A DNA stretch of 34,381 bases. Source: CAINVV01 sp964506325. Lineage in GTDB: Bacteria > Bacteroidota > Bacteroidia > Bacteroidales > Prolixibacteraceae. The position numbers and the translations under genes were made by a program. The DNA lies in the NCBI GenBank assembly GCA_964506325.1, contig CAZDLO010000034.1, forward strand, positions 1 through 34,381, in the 5' to 3' direction. Each line of letters opens with the position of its first letter. Position 1 is the stretch's first letter. Below the pieces are notes generated by a model. It saw only the letters and a program-made list of their open reading frames with translations. It was not told the origin of the DNA and made no database searches. Shown piece by piece: positions 8,571 through 16,975 of the stretch.

Positions 8571-9872
8571 TTACAGTATGTCTCCTGTTACATTGCCATT
8601 GCTGTTTATCTCTTTTAACCTTACTTTCAGCGCCTGGTTTAGCAGGTCTTCCCGGTAGGGAACTTCTACTTTTATATAATTTTCACTCCAACCTTCTGTC
8701 GATTTTCTCCCGGGATTATTCTCGAATAATACTGTGGCAATCCGACCCAGGTTTTTTACATAAAACTGTGCCGTTTTCCTGTCTGAAAGCTGTATCAGTC
8801 TTTGAGTTCTGAGTTTACGCTCTGATACCGGCACAATTCCTTCAATCGAAAGTGCCTTGGTATTGGCTCTTTCTGAATAGGGAAATGCATGCAGTTGTGA
8901 AACATCCAGGTTTTCAATGAACTGGTAAGCCTGCTCAAACAGGGAGGCTGTTTCTCCATTCATACCTGCAATTACATCGACCCCAATGAAGGCAAAAGGA
9001 AGCTTTTCCCTGATTGCTTCCACCCTTTGAACAAAAAGTGTGGTACTGTATCTTCTTTTCATCAGGTGTAGTACTTCATCAGTTCCTGCCTGCAACGGAA
9101 TATGGAAATGGGGTGCAATTCTTTCTGAACCGGCAACAAATGCTATGATGTCATCACTCAGCAGGTTGGGCTCAACAGATCCCATCCTTATCCTGGAAAT
9201 ATCTTCGATTTGTTCCAATGCTTCCAGCAGGCCCAGGAATGTTTCTCCGGTGCTTTTGCCAAAATCACCAATGTTTACACCGGTTAGATTGATCTCCTTG
9301 ATACCCAGTGATGCCAGTCTTTTTGTCTCCTGAACAAGGCTTTCAATGGAAGGATTTCGGCTCTTCCCCCTTGCCATGGGTATGGTACAATAGGTACAAA
9401 AATAATTGCATCCGTCCTGGACCTTCAGAAAACTGCGCGTACGGTCTCCAAATGATGATGCCGGCTGAAATTCAGTGATCTCCCTGAACGTGCAGCCATG
9501 AACTTCACTGAATTCATGTTTATTGAGATTGTCGAGGTATTTTGTGATATTGAATTTGTCATTGGCACCCAGTATGAGGTCTACCCCTTCAATAGAGGCA
9601 GCCTCTTCCGGTTTTAATTGTGCATAACAACCAGTAACTACGACGAATGCAGCAGGATTCTGCCTGGTGACCTGCCTGATCATCGCACGGCTTTTTTTGT
9701 CGGCCGAATCGGTAACCGAACAGGTGTTGATTACATATACGTCCGCCGCTTCCCTGAAGTCAACTCTTTCGAATCCCTGATCTTTAAATGACCTGGCAAT
9801 GGTTGATGTTTCCGAAAAGTTGAGTTTGCATCCCAGCGTGCCAAATGCAACTTTCTTATCTTTGAACTCCAT
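8571..9872 (-). CDS. mtaB: tRNA t6A37 C2-methylthiotransferase MtaB
   Basis: A 433-residue radical-SAM methylthiotransferase that converts t6A to ms2t6A at position 37 of ANN-decoding tRNAs. The N-terminal UPF0004 domain has C15, C51 and C82 for the auxiliary cluster (TLGCKLN, NTCSVT, TGCYAQ). The radical-SAM cluster motif is CNYFCTYC (C155, C159, C162). A TRAM-like tail follows residue about 370. The TLGCKLN start and overall length fit MtaB better than MiaB or RimO. It is the first gene of the five-gene operon and has a -7 box 20 bp upstream. Confidence 0.94.
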   Translation of the reverse strand: MEFKDKKVAFGTLGCKLNFSETSTIARSFKDQGFERVDFREAADVYVINTCSVTDSADKKSRAMIRQVTRQNPAAFVVVTGCYAQLKPEEAASIEGVDLILGANDKFNITKYLDNLNKHEFSEVHGCTFREITEFQPASSFGDRTRSFLKVQDGCNYFCTYCTIPMARGKSRNPSIESLVQETKRLASLGIKEINLTGVNIGDFGKSTGETFLGLLEALEQIEDISRIRMGSVEPNLLSDDIIAFVAGSERIAPHFHIPLQAGTDEVLHLMKRRYSTTLFVQRVEAIREKLPFAFIGVDVIAGMNGETASLFEQAYQFIENLDVSQLHAFPYSERANTKALSIEGIVPVSERKLRTQRLIQLSDRKTAQFYVKNLGRIATVLFENNPGRKSTEGWSENYIKVEVPYREDLLNQALKVRLKEINSNGNVTGDIL

Positions 9873-9891
9873 TGTTAATTTTTAAACCCGT

Positions 9892-9899
9892 CAAAAATA
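9892..9899 (-). promoter_or_regulatory. -7 box (TATTTTTG) before the mtaB operon
   Basis: Exact TAnnTTTG on the minus strand, 20 bp upstream of the mtaB ATG at 9872. That would leave a very short leader. No -33 TTG at the usual spacing. Confidence 0.38.
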
Positions 9900-9988
9900 A
9901 GGAATTGTTTGGAATTATTCTGAATAGGGAGCAATTCCAATTTCTGCCAAAACTTTCTGACAATATCAATTGTTCTGCAATGGCTGTT

Positions 9989-10011
9989 CAGACAACGTGA
10001 ATTGTTGCCTG
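9989..10011 (-). terminator. Possible hairpin after phoH
   Basis: On the minus strand an 8-bp stem with one G-U pair (CAGGCAAC/GTTGTCTG) and a 7-nt loop lies 18 bp past the phoH stop codon. No T-tract follows, so this may be a weak terminator or nothing. Confidence 0.2.
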
Positions 10012-10029
10012 TAATTCTAATGCAATACG

Positions 10030-11352
10030 TTATAACAAATCACTGGCGAGCTCGGCCAGGTAACTTCTCTCGCCTTTGAGCAGGTTGATGTGTGCAAAGA
10101 TATCCTGTCCTTTCATCCTGTCTGTCAGGTATGCAAGTCCGTTTGATTGCATATCAAGGTAAGGGGAGTCTATTTGTTGGATATCGCCGGTAAATACCAT
10201 TTTTGTACCCTCCCCGGCCCTGGTTATGATTGTCTTTACCTCATGGGGTGTAAGATTCTGCGCTTCATCAATGATAAAATAGCAGTTCGACAGGCTTCGG
10301 CCGCGGATGAATGCCAGCGGACATATTACAAGACGGTCGTCCTTCTGAAGATCTTCAATAACATGATGCTCATGAGTATGATTGTCGAAGCATCTTTTGA
10401 TTACCGCCAGGTTGTCAAACAACGGCTGCATGTAGGGAGATACTTTTTCTTCAGCGTCTCCCGGAAGGAAACCAATATCCCTGTTGCTCAGTGCAACTAT
10501 CGGTCGGGCTAGCATGATCTGGTCGTAGATACTGTGTTGTGCAATAGCCGCAGCAAGCGCAAGCAGGGTTTTTCCGGTACCGGCTTTGCCCGTGAGGCTT
10601 ACCAGCTTGAGTTCGGGATCCATAAGTGCCTGTAATGAAAATGTTTGTTCTGCATTACGCGGACGGATGCCAAAGGCCATCTTTTTATCCACTCTTTCAA
10701 GCCTGGATCTGAAGACATTGTAATGAGCCAGGACACTGGCATGCGGACTCTTAAGAATGAAAAATTCATTGGGGAAGGGGGGCTTTTCAATACCGGACTC
10801 CTCCACTGAAAGAAAATTGGTTTCGTACAACCGGGCAATCAACTGGTCATCATAGTCTTTAATTTCCCTGATACCCTGGTACAGCACCTCGATATCCTCT
10901 ACCTTGTCATTTTTGTAGTCTTCAGCCTCAATACGGAGTGATTTGGCTTTTATTCTGAGGTTTACATCTTTACTTACCAGGATTACTTTCCTGGTTGTAT
11001 GCTTATCCCGCAAAAACTCTGCAATAGCAAGTATCCTGTGATCCGGAATGTCTTCCCTGAAGGAGGCTCTGATCTGTTCTGAGTATGGCTTACCCAGGAT
11101 GATGAAGAGTTTGCCCTTCCCTTGTCCGAGGGTTATTCCTTTGTCTATTGGATTCTTGCCTACTATTTCATCCAGAATTCTTACAAACTGCCTGGCCTGA
11201 AAATTGATCTGGTCATCTCCGCGCTTGAATTTATCCAACTCTTCAAGCACTGTAATAGGTATAACTACGTCATTGTCTTCGAAGTTGTATATACATTCAC
11301 TGTCGTGTAAAATGACGTTGGTATCAAGGATAAATGTCTTTGGTCTCTTCAT
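10030..11352 (-). CDS. PhoH family ATPase with N-terminal PIN domain
   Basis: A 440-residue fusion of a PIN ribonuclease domain (about 1-150) and a PhoH P-loop ATPase (about 225-440). PIN acidic residues include D10 in FILDTN, E38/E39 in VLEELDKF and D129 in VSKDVN. The ATPase has Walker A LTGKAGTGKT (253-262) and Walker B YFIIDEAQN (358-366), plus FTGDIQQID. PIN-PhoH proteins act as RNA-unwinding ribonucleases in studied members; the target here is unknown. It is divergent from folC across 199 bp and 157 bp upstream of the mtaB operon, where a separate -7 box suggests independent transcription. Confidence 0.93.
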   Translation of the reverse strand: MKRPKTFILDTNVILHDSECIYNFEDNDVVIPITVLEELDKFKRGDDQINFQARQFVRILDEIVGKNPIDKGITLGQGKGKLFIILGKPYSEQIRASFREDIPDHRILAIAEFLRDKHTTRKVILVSKDVNLRIKAKSLRIEAEDYKNDKVEDIEVLYQGIREIKDYDDQLIARLYETNFLSVEESGIEKPPFPNEFFILKSPHASVLAHYNVFRSRLERVDKKMAFGIRPRNAEQTFSLQALMDPELKLVSLTGKAGTGKTLLALAAAIAQHSIYDQIMLARPIVALSNRDIGFLPGDAEEKVSPYMQPLFDNLAVIKRCFDNHTHEHHVIEDLQKDDRLVICPLAFIRGRSLSNCYFIIDEAQNLTPHEVKTIITRAGEGTKMVFTGDIQQIDSPYLDMQSNGLAYLTDRMKGQDIFAHINLLKGERSYLAELASDLL

Positions 11353-11491
11353 AACTGGATGTTTTTTTAAAATTTGTCACACTTTCTGACTCTGCAACAG
11401 GCAGTTCGGTAAGATAGGCCGAAATATTGCCGCCTTTCATAAATTAGCCTGAACGGTGGCGCTTAAAGATAGCACTAAAACAATCCGATGC

Positions 11492-11499
11492 TATTTTTG
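11492..11499 (+). promoter_or_regulatory. -7 box (TATTTTTG) before folC
   Basis: Exact TAnnTTTG, 52 bp before the folC ATG. It lies inside a short inverted repeat, ATCCG (11483-11487) and CGGAT (11501-11505), that could be an operator or chance. Confidence 0.38.
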
Positions 11500-11551
11500 C
11501 CGGATGATTTTTTGCATCTTTGTATTTACATTTTGTTAGTAAAGTTAAAGT

Positions 11552-12850
11552 ATGCAATACAAAGCTGTGCTCGATTTCCTGTTTGAACAATTGCCATATT
11601 ACCAAAGGAAGGGCCCTGCTGCATACAAGGGAAACCTGGACAATACACTGGCACTCGACAAAATGTTTGAGCATCCGCACCGTAAATTCCTTTCCATACA
11701 TGTGGCCGGAACCAATGGAAAGGGATCGGTTTCACACATGCTGGCCGCAATTTTGGAAAAGGCCGGTTATAAGACTGGATTGTACACTTCTCCCCACTTG
11801 AAGGATTTTCGTGAACGAATCAGGATAAACGGCAAGATGGTTGAAGAATCTTACGTAACCGGTTTTGTTGAGCGTTTTTTGGAATTGAACAATTCTGTCT
11901 CACTGGAACCGTCATTTTTCGAATTGACCGTTCTGATGGCTTTTGATTATTTTGCATCTGAGAATGTTGATGTAGCTGTTGTTGAGACAGGCTTGGGAGG
12001 CCGGCTGGATTCAACCAACATCATTGAGCCTGTTCTCTCGGTTATTACCAATATTAGCTTGGATCATACTGCACTTTTGGGGGATTCTCTCGGCAAAATT
12101 GCCCTTGAAAAAGCCGGTATCATCAAAAAGAATGTTCCCGTCATTGTTGGAGAAACACATCCCCAAACCTCAGCCGTATTTGAAGGGAAAGCCAGGGAAA
12201 ATAATGCACAGCTCCTTTTTGCAGATCAGTTGCTGCATACAGGGTATTCTATGCTTTCCACTGATCAAAAGCAGCTGTTCAATATCAAAAACGGCCATGG
12301 GATATTGTTTGAAAATCTCAAACTTGATCTGATGGGGATGTACCAGTCCAAGAATATCTGTACCCTGCTGTGTACTGTGATGGAACTTCAGCGGATGAAA
12401 TGGAATATTTCTGAACAAAATATCAGGAATGGTCTTGAAAATGTTTCGGGTCTCACCGGATTGACAGGAAGATGGCAAACCATTGGGGTTAACCCCCTTA
12501 TTATCTGTGATACAGCACACAATGAAGCTGGTATATGTGAAGTTGTCGCACAATTAAGGCAGATTCCACATAAAAAACTTCATTTTATTTTCGGAATAGT
12601 CAATGACAAGGATATTTTGGGTGTACTTGCCTTATTGCCCAAAGAAGCCATATATTATTTTACAAAAGCATCAGTTCCGAGGGCAATGGCCGAAGACCAA
12701 CTGATACAGATGGCATCATTTTTCGGATTAAACGGGGCTGCATATGACAATGTTCAGTCCGCTCTCAGTGATGCAAAAATGTATGCCGGAAAAGATGACC
12801 TTATATTTGTTGGCGGTAGTACCTTTTTAGTGGCAGAAGTAATCCCCTGA
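11552..12850 (+). CDS. folC: Bifunctional folylpolyglutamate/dihydrofolate synthase
   Basis: A 432-residue Mur-ligase-family enzyme. It joins glutamate to dihydropteroate and lengthens the glutamyl tail of folates, using ATP. The P-loop is VAGTNGKGSVSHML (51-64), followed by TGLYTSPHL and the omega-loop region FRERIRING. VVETGLGGRLDSTN and ITNISLDHTALLG are standard FolC signatures. The C-terminal ligase domain begins near LTGRWQ and contains DTAHNEAG. Whether it carries both activities or only one cannot be decided from sequence. It is divergent from phoH and appears monocistronic; the next gene starts 157 bp on. Confidence 0.95.
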   Translation: MQYKAVLDFLFEQLPYYQRKGPAAYKGNLDNTLALDKMFEHPHRKFLSIHVAGTNGKGSVSHMLAAILEKAGYKTGLYTSPHLKDFRERIRINGKMVEESYVTGFVERFLELNNSVSLEPSFFELTVLMAFDYFASENVDVAVVETGLGGRLDSTNIIEPVLSVITNISLDHTALLGDSLGKIALEKAGIIKKNVPVIVGETHPQTSAVFEGKARENNAQLLFADQLLHTGYSMLSTDQKQLFNIKNGHGILFENLKLDLMGMYQSKNICTLLCTVMELQRMKWNISEQNIRNGLENVSGLTGLTGRWQTIGVNPLIICDTAHNEAGICEVVAQLRQIPHKKLHFIFGIVNDKDILGVLALLPKEAIYYFTKASVPRAMAEDQLIQMASFFGLNGAAYDNVQSALSDAKMYAGKDDLIFVGGSTFLVAEVIP

Positions 12851-13007
12851 TGGCACTTGTAATTTATGATTCAACATAGATAATTTTATTTATATTTAGG
12901 GTGATTATTGGACGAATACAGGAGGTATTTATGCCTGGGCTTAAGATGTAATATTTCGTAATTGTCTAATAATTAATTAATTGTCCAACTACTAAACGCT
13001 ATCTATC

Positions 13008-14459
13008 ATGGAAAACAGAACTAACATCTCACGTCGTGGATTTATTGGATCTTCTGCAGTAACTGCAGCAGGACTGACCATTCTTCCCGGTCAGACTGTC
13101 AGCGGAATTGGAAAATTTTTACCCGGAGATAAACTCCGGATCGCCGGAATAGGCGTTGGCGGGAAAGGGCAGGTTAACCTGAGAAATATGAAGTCCGAAA
13201 ATATTGTTGCCCTTTGTGATATTGACTGGAATTATGCCGCAAAGACTTTTGAACAGTATCCTGCCGCAAAACGCTACAAGGATTACAGGCTGATGCTTGA
13301 AGAGATGCACGATGAAATCGATGCGGTCGTGATTGCCACTCCTGATCATACCCATGCCGTCTGTGCTCTCGCAGCCATGCAGCTGGGTAAGCATGTCTAC
13401 GTTCAGAAGCCATTGACGCATACGGTTTATGAGTCCAGGGTTTTGCTGGAAGCATCCAGGAAATACAAGGTCGTGACCCAGATGGGTAATGAGGGACACA
13501 GCAATGACAACGTTGCCGATGTCTGCGAACTCATTTGGAGTGGCGCGATTGGAAAAATTGAACATGTTGAAGCCTGGACAGACCGCCCAATATGGCCGCA
13601 GGGATTGACAAGGCCTCCTCAAGGTATGTGGTTGCCTGAAAATATAGACTGGGATCTTTTTATTGGTCCGGCTCCGATGCGCCCTTATCATTCTGCCTAT
13701 CATCCCTGGAACTGGCGTGGCTGGTGGGATTTTGGTACCGGTGCTCTTGGCGATATGGCATGTCATGTTCTGGATGTTGTTTACGCAGCACTGAAACTGG
13801 GTCATCCGACTTCAGTCGAAGCCTCTTCTTCCTCATTTAACAATGAGAGTGCCCCAAATTCCTCGATGATTCGCTATCAGTTTCCTGCCAGGGAGAAAAT
13901 TGGCAAATTTCCGTTGCCGGCAGTGCAGGTTACATGGTATGATGGAGGATTGGTTCCGTCACGTCCTGACAGCCTGCCTGACGGTATTGAACTTGGCCAG
14001 GGAAAGAACGGAATAATTTTCCACGGAACTGAGGGGATACTGGTTTGCGGAAATTATGGCAATGATTACAAATTATTGCCTGAAGATAAATTTGCAAAAC
14101 TTCCCAAACCACCAAAAACTTTGCGCCGGGTTGAAGCTAGCCATGAGATGGATTGGGTGAGGGCATGTAAGGAATCACCTGAGAACAGGGTTCTTCCTGC
14201 TTCAAACTTTGAGTATGCCTGTCCCCTAAACGAAATGGTAGTAATGGGAAACCTTGCTGTAAGAATGCAGGGACTTAATAAAAAATTGAAATGGGATGGT
14301 CCGAATATGAAAATAACCAATCTTTCAGAAAACGATAAAATCACTGTAGCGAATGGCATTCCTGGTGCTGAACCCAAAAGACTCGAGATAAATGCCGTTC
14401 AATTTGCCGCTGAATTGATCAAAACCAACTATCGAAAAGGATGGGATCTCAAGTCCTGA
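13008..14459 (+). CDS. Tat-exported Gfo/Idh/MocA family oxidoreductase
   Basis: A 483-residue NAD(P)-dependent sugar or polyol dehydrogenase homologue. Residues 8-28 are a twin-arginine signal (SRRGFIGSSA), so the protein is probably exported folded with its cofactor. The Rossmann fold follows (RIAGIGVGGKGQVNL, about 44-58). The usual EKP catalytic motif reads QKPLTH. DMACHVLDVVY is the conserved histidine region. Tat-targeted members of this family are common in Bacteroidota and Planctomycetota; some are glycoside-processing enzymes. A GH31 glycosidase lies 4 kb downstream, but a shared pathway is unproven. Substrate unknown. Confidence 0.9.
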   Translation: MENRTNISRRGFIGSSAVTAAGLTILPGQTVSGIGKFLPGDKLRIAGIGVGGKGQVNLRNMKSENIVALCDIDWNYAAKTFEQYPAAKRYKDYRLMLEEMHDEIDAVVIATPDHTHAVCALAAMQLGKHVYVQKPLTHTVYESRVLLEASRKYKVVTQMGNEGHSNDNVADVCELIWSGAIGKIEHVEAWTDRPIWPQGLTRPPQGMWLPENIDWDLFIGPAPMRPYHSAYHPWNWRGWWDFGTGALGDMACHVLDVVYAALKLGHPTSVEASSSSFNNESAPNSSMIRYQFPAREKIGKFPLPAVQVTWYDGGLVPSRPDSLPDGIELGQGKNGIIFHGTEGILVCGNYGNDYKLLPEDKFAKLPKPPKTLRRVEASHEMDWVRACKESPENRVLPASNFEYACPLNEMVVMGNLAVRMQGLNKKLKWDGPNMKITNLSENDKITVANGIPGAEPKRLEINAVQFAAELIKTNYRKGWDLKS

Positions 14460-14474
14460 TTGACAGTTAATCAG
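14456..14474 (+). terminator. Small hairpin with T-run overlapping the Gfo/Idh stop codon
   Basis: A 6-bp stem (CTGATT/AATCAG) with a 7-nt loop, followed by TTTTT at 14475-14479. The stop codon TGA is inside the left arm. The stem is short, so it may only attenuate read-through into the BASS gene. Confidence 0.35.
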
Positions 14475-14513
14475 TTTTTCTAAACAACACTTTAAACAAT
14501 AATCTTTCTTTGG

Positions 14514-15488
14514 ATGACTAACTCACTTGAATTACTGGATAAGGTAAGGTTGAACTTTTCTGACTCAAACCTTATTTTCCTTAATATAGCTCTGGCTTTT
14601 GTTATGTTTGGAGTCGCATTGGATATAAAGGCCAAACACTTTGAAGCAATTGTGAAAAATCCCAGGTCTGCAGTAATGGGATTTATCAGTCAGACATTTT
14701 TGTTGCCGGCGTTTACATTTATCCTGGTGATGATTTTAAATCCAACACCAACGGTTGCATTGGGGATGATTCTTGTCGCTGCTTGTCCCGGTGGTAATAT
14801 TTCAAATTTTATCAGTTCTGTAGCAAAAGCAAATGTGGCTTTGTCGGTCAGTTTAACTGCAATGTCAACCAGTGCAGCAGTATTTTTCACCCCATTTAAT
14901 TTCGCCTTCTGGGGGAAAATTTATGTTAATTTTTATAATTCTCACAATGCTGAGGGATTAGTGAGACCATTGGTTATTGATAAATACCAGATGTTTCAGA
15001 CTGTTTTTATTTTATTGGGGATTCCTGTATTTCTTGGATTGTTGATGTCAAAAAAATTTCCTCTCCTCACTGAGAAGATCAAAAAACCAATCAACAAAGC
15101 CTCCCTGGTATTTTTTATTTGCATGGTCATTGCGATGCTTGCAGCAAATTTCGAACAGCTGAAAAGTAATGTTCACCTGGTATTTGTTATTGTATTATTG
15201 CACAATGGCCTGGCGCTGGCAACAGGATATTTTTTCAGCAGCCTGATGAAATTGCCACCTTTGGATAGAAGAACCATCTCTATCGAAACCGGTATTCAGA
15301 ACTCTGGACTGGCTTTGGCCTTGATGTTCAACCCAAAAATTTTCCCTCCCGAAATGGAACTGGGAGGCATGGCGGTGATTGCTGCATGGTGGGGGATATG
15401 GCATATTATCAGCGGATTAGGTATTGCATGGTTCTGGTCTCGAAAACCATTAATTACGAAGTATGATACAGCGGTCACAGGGTTATGA
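14514..15488 (+). CDS. Bile acid:sodium symporter family (BASS) transporter
   Basis: A 324-residue inner-membrane protein with about nine or ten hydrophobic segments. BASS hallmarks are visible: AACPGGNISNF in the first half and IETGIQNSGLALAL in the second, which form the discontinuous helices and sodium sites in structures of the family. Bacterial members carry organic acids such as pantoate or pyruvate as often as bile acids, so the substrate is open. It lies 54 bp after the Gfo/Idh gene, and its last 26 bp overlap the start of the following acyltransferase. Confidence 0.92.
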   Translation: MTNSLELLDKVRLNFSDSNLIFLNIALAFVMFGVALDIKAKHFEAIVKNPRSAVMGFISQTFLLPAFTFILVMILNPTPTVALGMILVAACPGGNISNFISSVAKANVALSVSLTAMSTSAAVFFTPFNFAFWGKIYVNFYNSHNAEGLVRPLVIDKYQMFQTVFILLGIPVFLGLLMSKKFPLLTEKIKKPINKASLVFFICMVIAMLAANFEQLKSNVHLVFVIVLLHNGLALATGYFFSSLMKLPPLDRRTISIETGIQNSGLALALMFNPKIFPPEMELGGMAVIAAWWGIWHIISGLGIAWFWSRKPLITKYDTAVTGL

Positions 15489-16794
15489 AAATTTAAGATA
15501 CTATGTAGGTTTTGCCTATTGGCTGTCGCATAAGAAAATAGTTGTTACTGGTCTTGAAAATATTCCAAACGACAAACCCGTTATTTTTGCAGTTAACCAC
15601 CAGAATGCCCTGATGGATCCTCTGGCTCTTGTTTATACCAATAAATTGCAGACTTTATGGCTTACCAGGGCCGACGTATTTAAGGGTAAAACTGTAAGGT
15701 CCTTGCTCGAATTTATGAAAATGACTCCTGTATACAGAATACGGGACGGTAAGGAAAACCTTGGAAACAATGTGCAGGTATTTAACCTGGTAACACAGGC
15801 CCTGGAAAATAACCGGTCAGTTGCCCTTTTCCCGGAGGCTGCCCATTCGGGTAAAAGACAAATGCTGAGCCATAAAAAGGCAATTCCGCGAATGGCACTT
15901 GAAGCGGAGGGAAAGAACAATTTTCAACTTGATTTAAAATTAATTCCTGTTGGCATTTATTACGACCATTACTGGAAGTTTAACCGCTCGGTGATAGTCC
16001 AATACGGACCAGCAGTTGACGTCGACCGTTACAAGGATCGTTACGCCGAAAATCCTCAGAATACCATGCTGGTAATGCGGGATGATATCTATACACATCT
16101 TGTACCCCTTGTTATACAGATTAACAGTAATGAGCATTATTCGGAATATGAGGATATCCGTTCGGTTGCAGGAAAAGAGTTTGCAAAAAAGGTCTTTTAT
16201 AGCAATAATCCCTCGATTCAGCTTTTTAAGTCCGAACAGGAGCTTATAGCTCGGGTTGAAGAGATTGAAACCGGTAAACCCGAAATTTTTGAAACGATTC
16301 GAAAACAGCTCGGACAATATATTCGTGATATTAAATTATCAGGAATATCAGATGATCAGTTAGTTAAAGGGAAAAATAGTTCTTTTCTGCTTTTGTTTGT
16401 TCAACTGTTGGCGGCATTGCTGTCATTGCCCCTTTTTGTCACCGGATTTATTTTCAATGTTATTCCATATCTTATCCCAAGGGTTTTTATTACGAAAAAG
16501 CTCAGGGATAAGGCATTTGTCAGTACATTTAATTTTGCAGTCGGATTGGTTATCTTCCCTGTTTTTTACCTGATCGGAAGTGTTATAATTCTTTTATTTT
16601 CCGGTTCACTGCTGGCAGCCGTCACTTCTTTGATTTGTATGCCATTTGCCGGTAAAATTGCCTTCAATCTTCTTGAGTTTTACCGTGACCTTGCAGTGAT
16701 AATGAAATTTAAAATTTTCTTTCGGGGAAAATTCAGGAAGTTGTTGGTTCTCAGGAGCGAGTTTATTCATTTATTGGAGAAGAATATTCCATGA
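15463..16794 (+). CDS. PlsC-type glycerol-3-phosphate/lysophosphatidate acyltransferase with C-terminal membrane segments
   Basis: A 443-residue protein. The acyltransferase domain spans about 25-250: motif I NHQNALMDPL (45-54; H46, D52, five residues between), then PVYRIRDGKEN, and LFPEAAHSGKR as the FPEG equivalent, in which the glycine is alanine. Residues about 310-405 contain two or three strong hydrophobic segments. This architecture is common in Bacteroidota. It probably acylates a lipid precursor at the inner membrane. The ATG overlaps the BASS reading frame by 26 bp, implying coupled translation. Confidence 0.87.
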   Translation: MIQRSQGYENLRYYVGFAYWLSHKKIVVTGLENIPNDKPVIFAVNHQNALMDPLALVYTNKLQTLWLTRADVFKGKTVRSLLEFMKMTPVYRIRDGKENLGNNVQVFNLVTQALENNRSVALFPEAAHSGKRQMLSHKKAIPRMALEAEGKNNFQLDLKLIPVGIYYDHYWKFNRSVIVQYGPAVDVDRYKDRYAENPQNTMLVMRDDIYTHLVPLVIQINSNEHYSEYEDIRSVAGKEFAKKVFYSNNPSIQLFKSEQELIARVEEIETGKPEIFETIRKQLGQYIRDIKLSGISDDQLVKGKNSSFLLLFVQLLAALLSLPLFVTGFIFNVIPYLIPRVFITKKLRDKAFVSTFNFAVGLVIFPVFYLIGSVIILLFSGSLLAAVTSLICMPFAGKIAFNLLEFYRDLAVIMKFKIFFRGKFRKLLVLRSEFIHLLEKNIP

Positions 16795-16907
16795 AATGTG
16801 CTTGATTGGAAATTGCTTACTGGGATGATTATTGCAACTTGTGATTGTATCAGGTGTGGTGAATTCCGTTTTGACTTCCCTGTTCACACTCAATACGCTG
16901 CTATTTG

Positions 16908-16915
16908 TATATTTG
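16908..16915 (+). promoter_or_regulatory. -7 box (TATATTTG) before the CPBP protease gene
   Basis: Exact TAnnTTTG, 60 bp before the preferred ATG at 16976. It fits the 181-bp gap that separates this gene from the acyltransferase. Confidence 0.4.
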
Positions 16916-16975
16916 CCGGGCAATTAACTGACAACGGTATTTTATTCTTTGCTTTTACTTACAACTACTAGTGAT

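Noticed and set aside
10030..11352. PIN domain as part of a toxin-antitoxin pair
   Set aside because: The PIN domain is fused to a PhoH ATPase, a known housekeeping architecture, and there is no antitoxin-like gene beside it.
13119..13805. A 228-codon open frame antisense to the Gfo/Idh gene
   Set aside because: The plus-strand frame has clear family motifs and a Tat signal; the antisense frame has no recognisable domain and is a mirror of codon bias.
16949..16975. TTG-initiated extension of the CPBP gene
   Set aside because: The ATG at 16976 is a better start; the added nine residues are not membrane-like or conserved.
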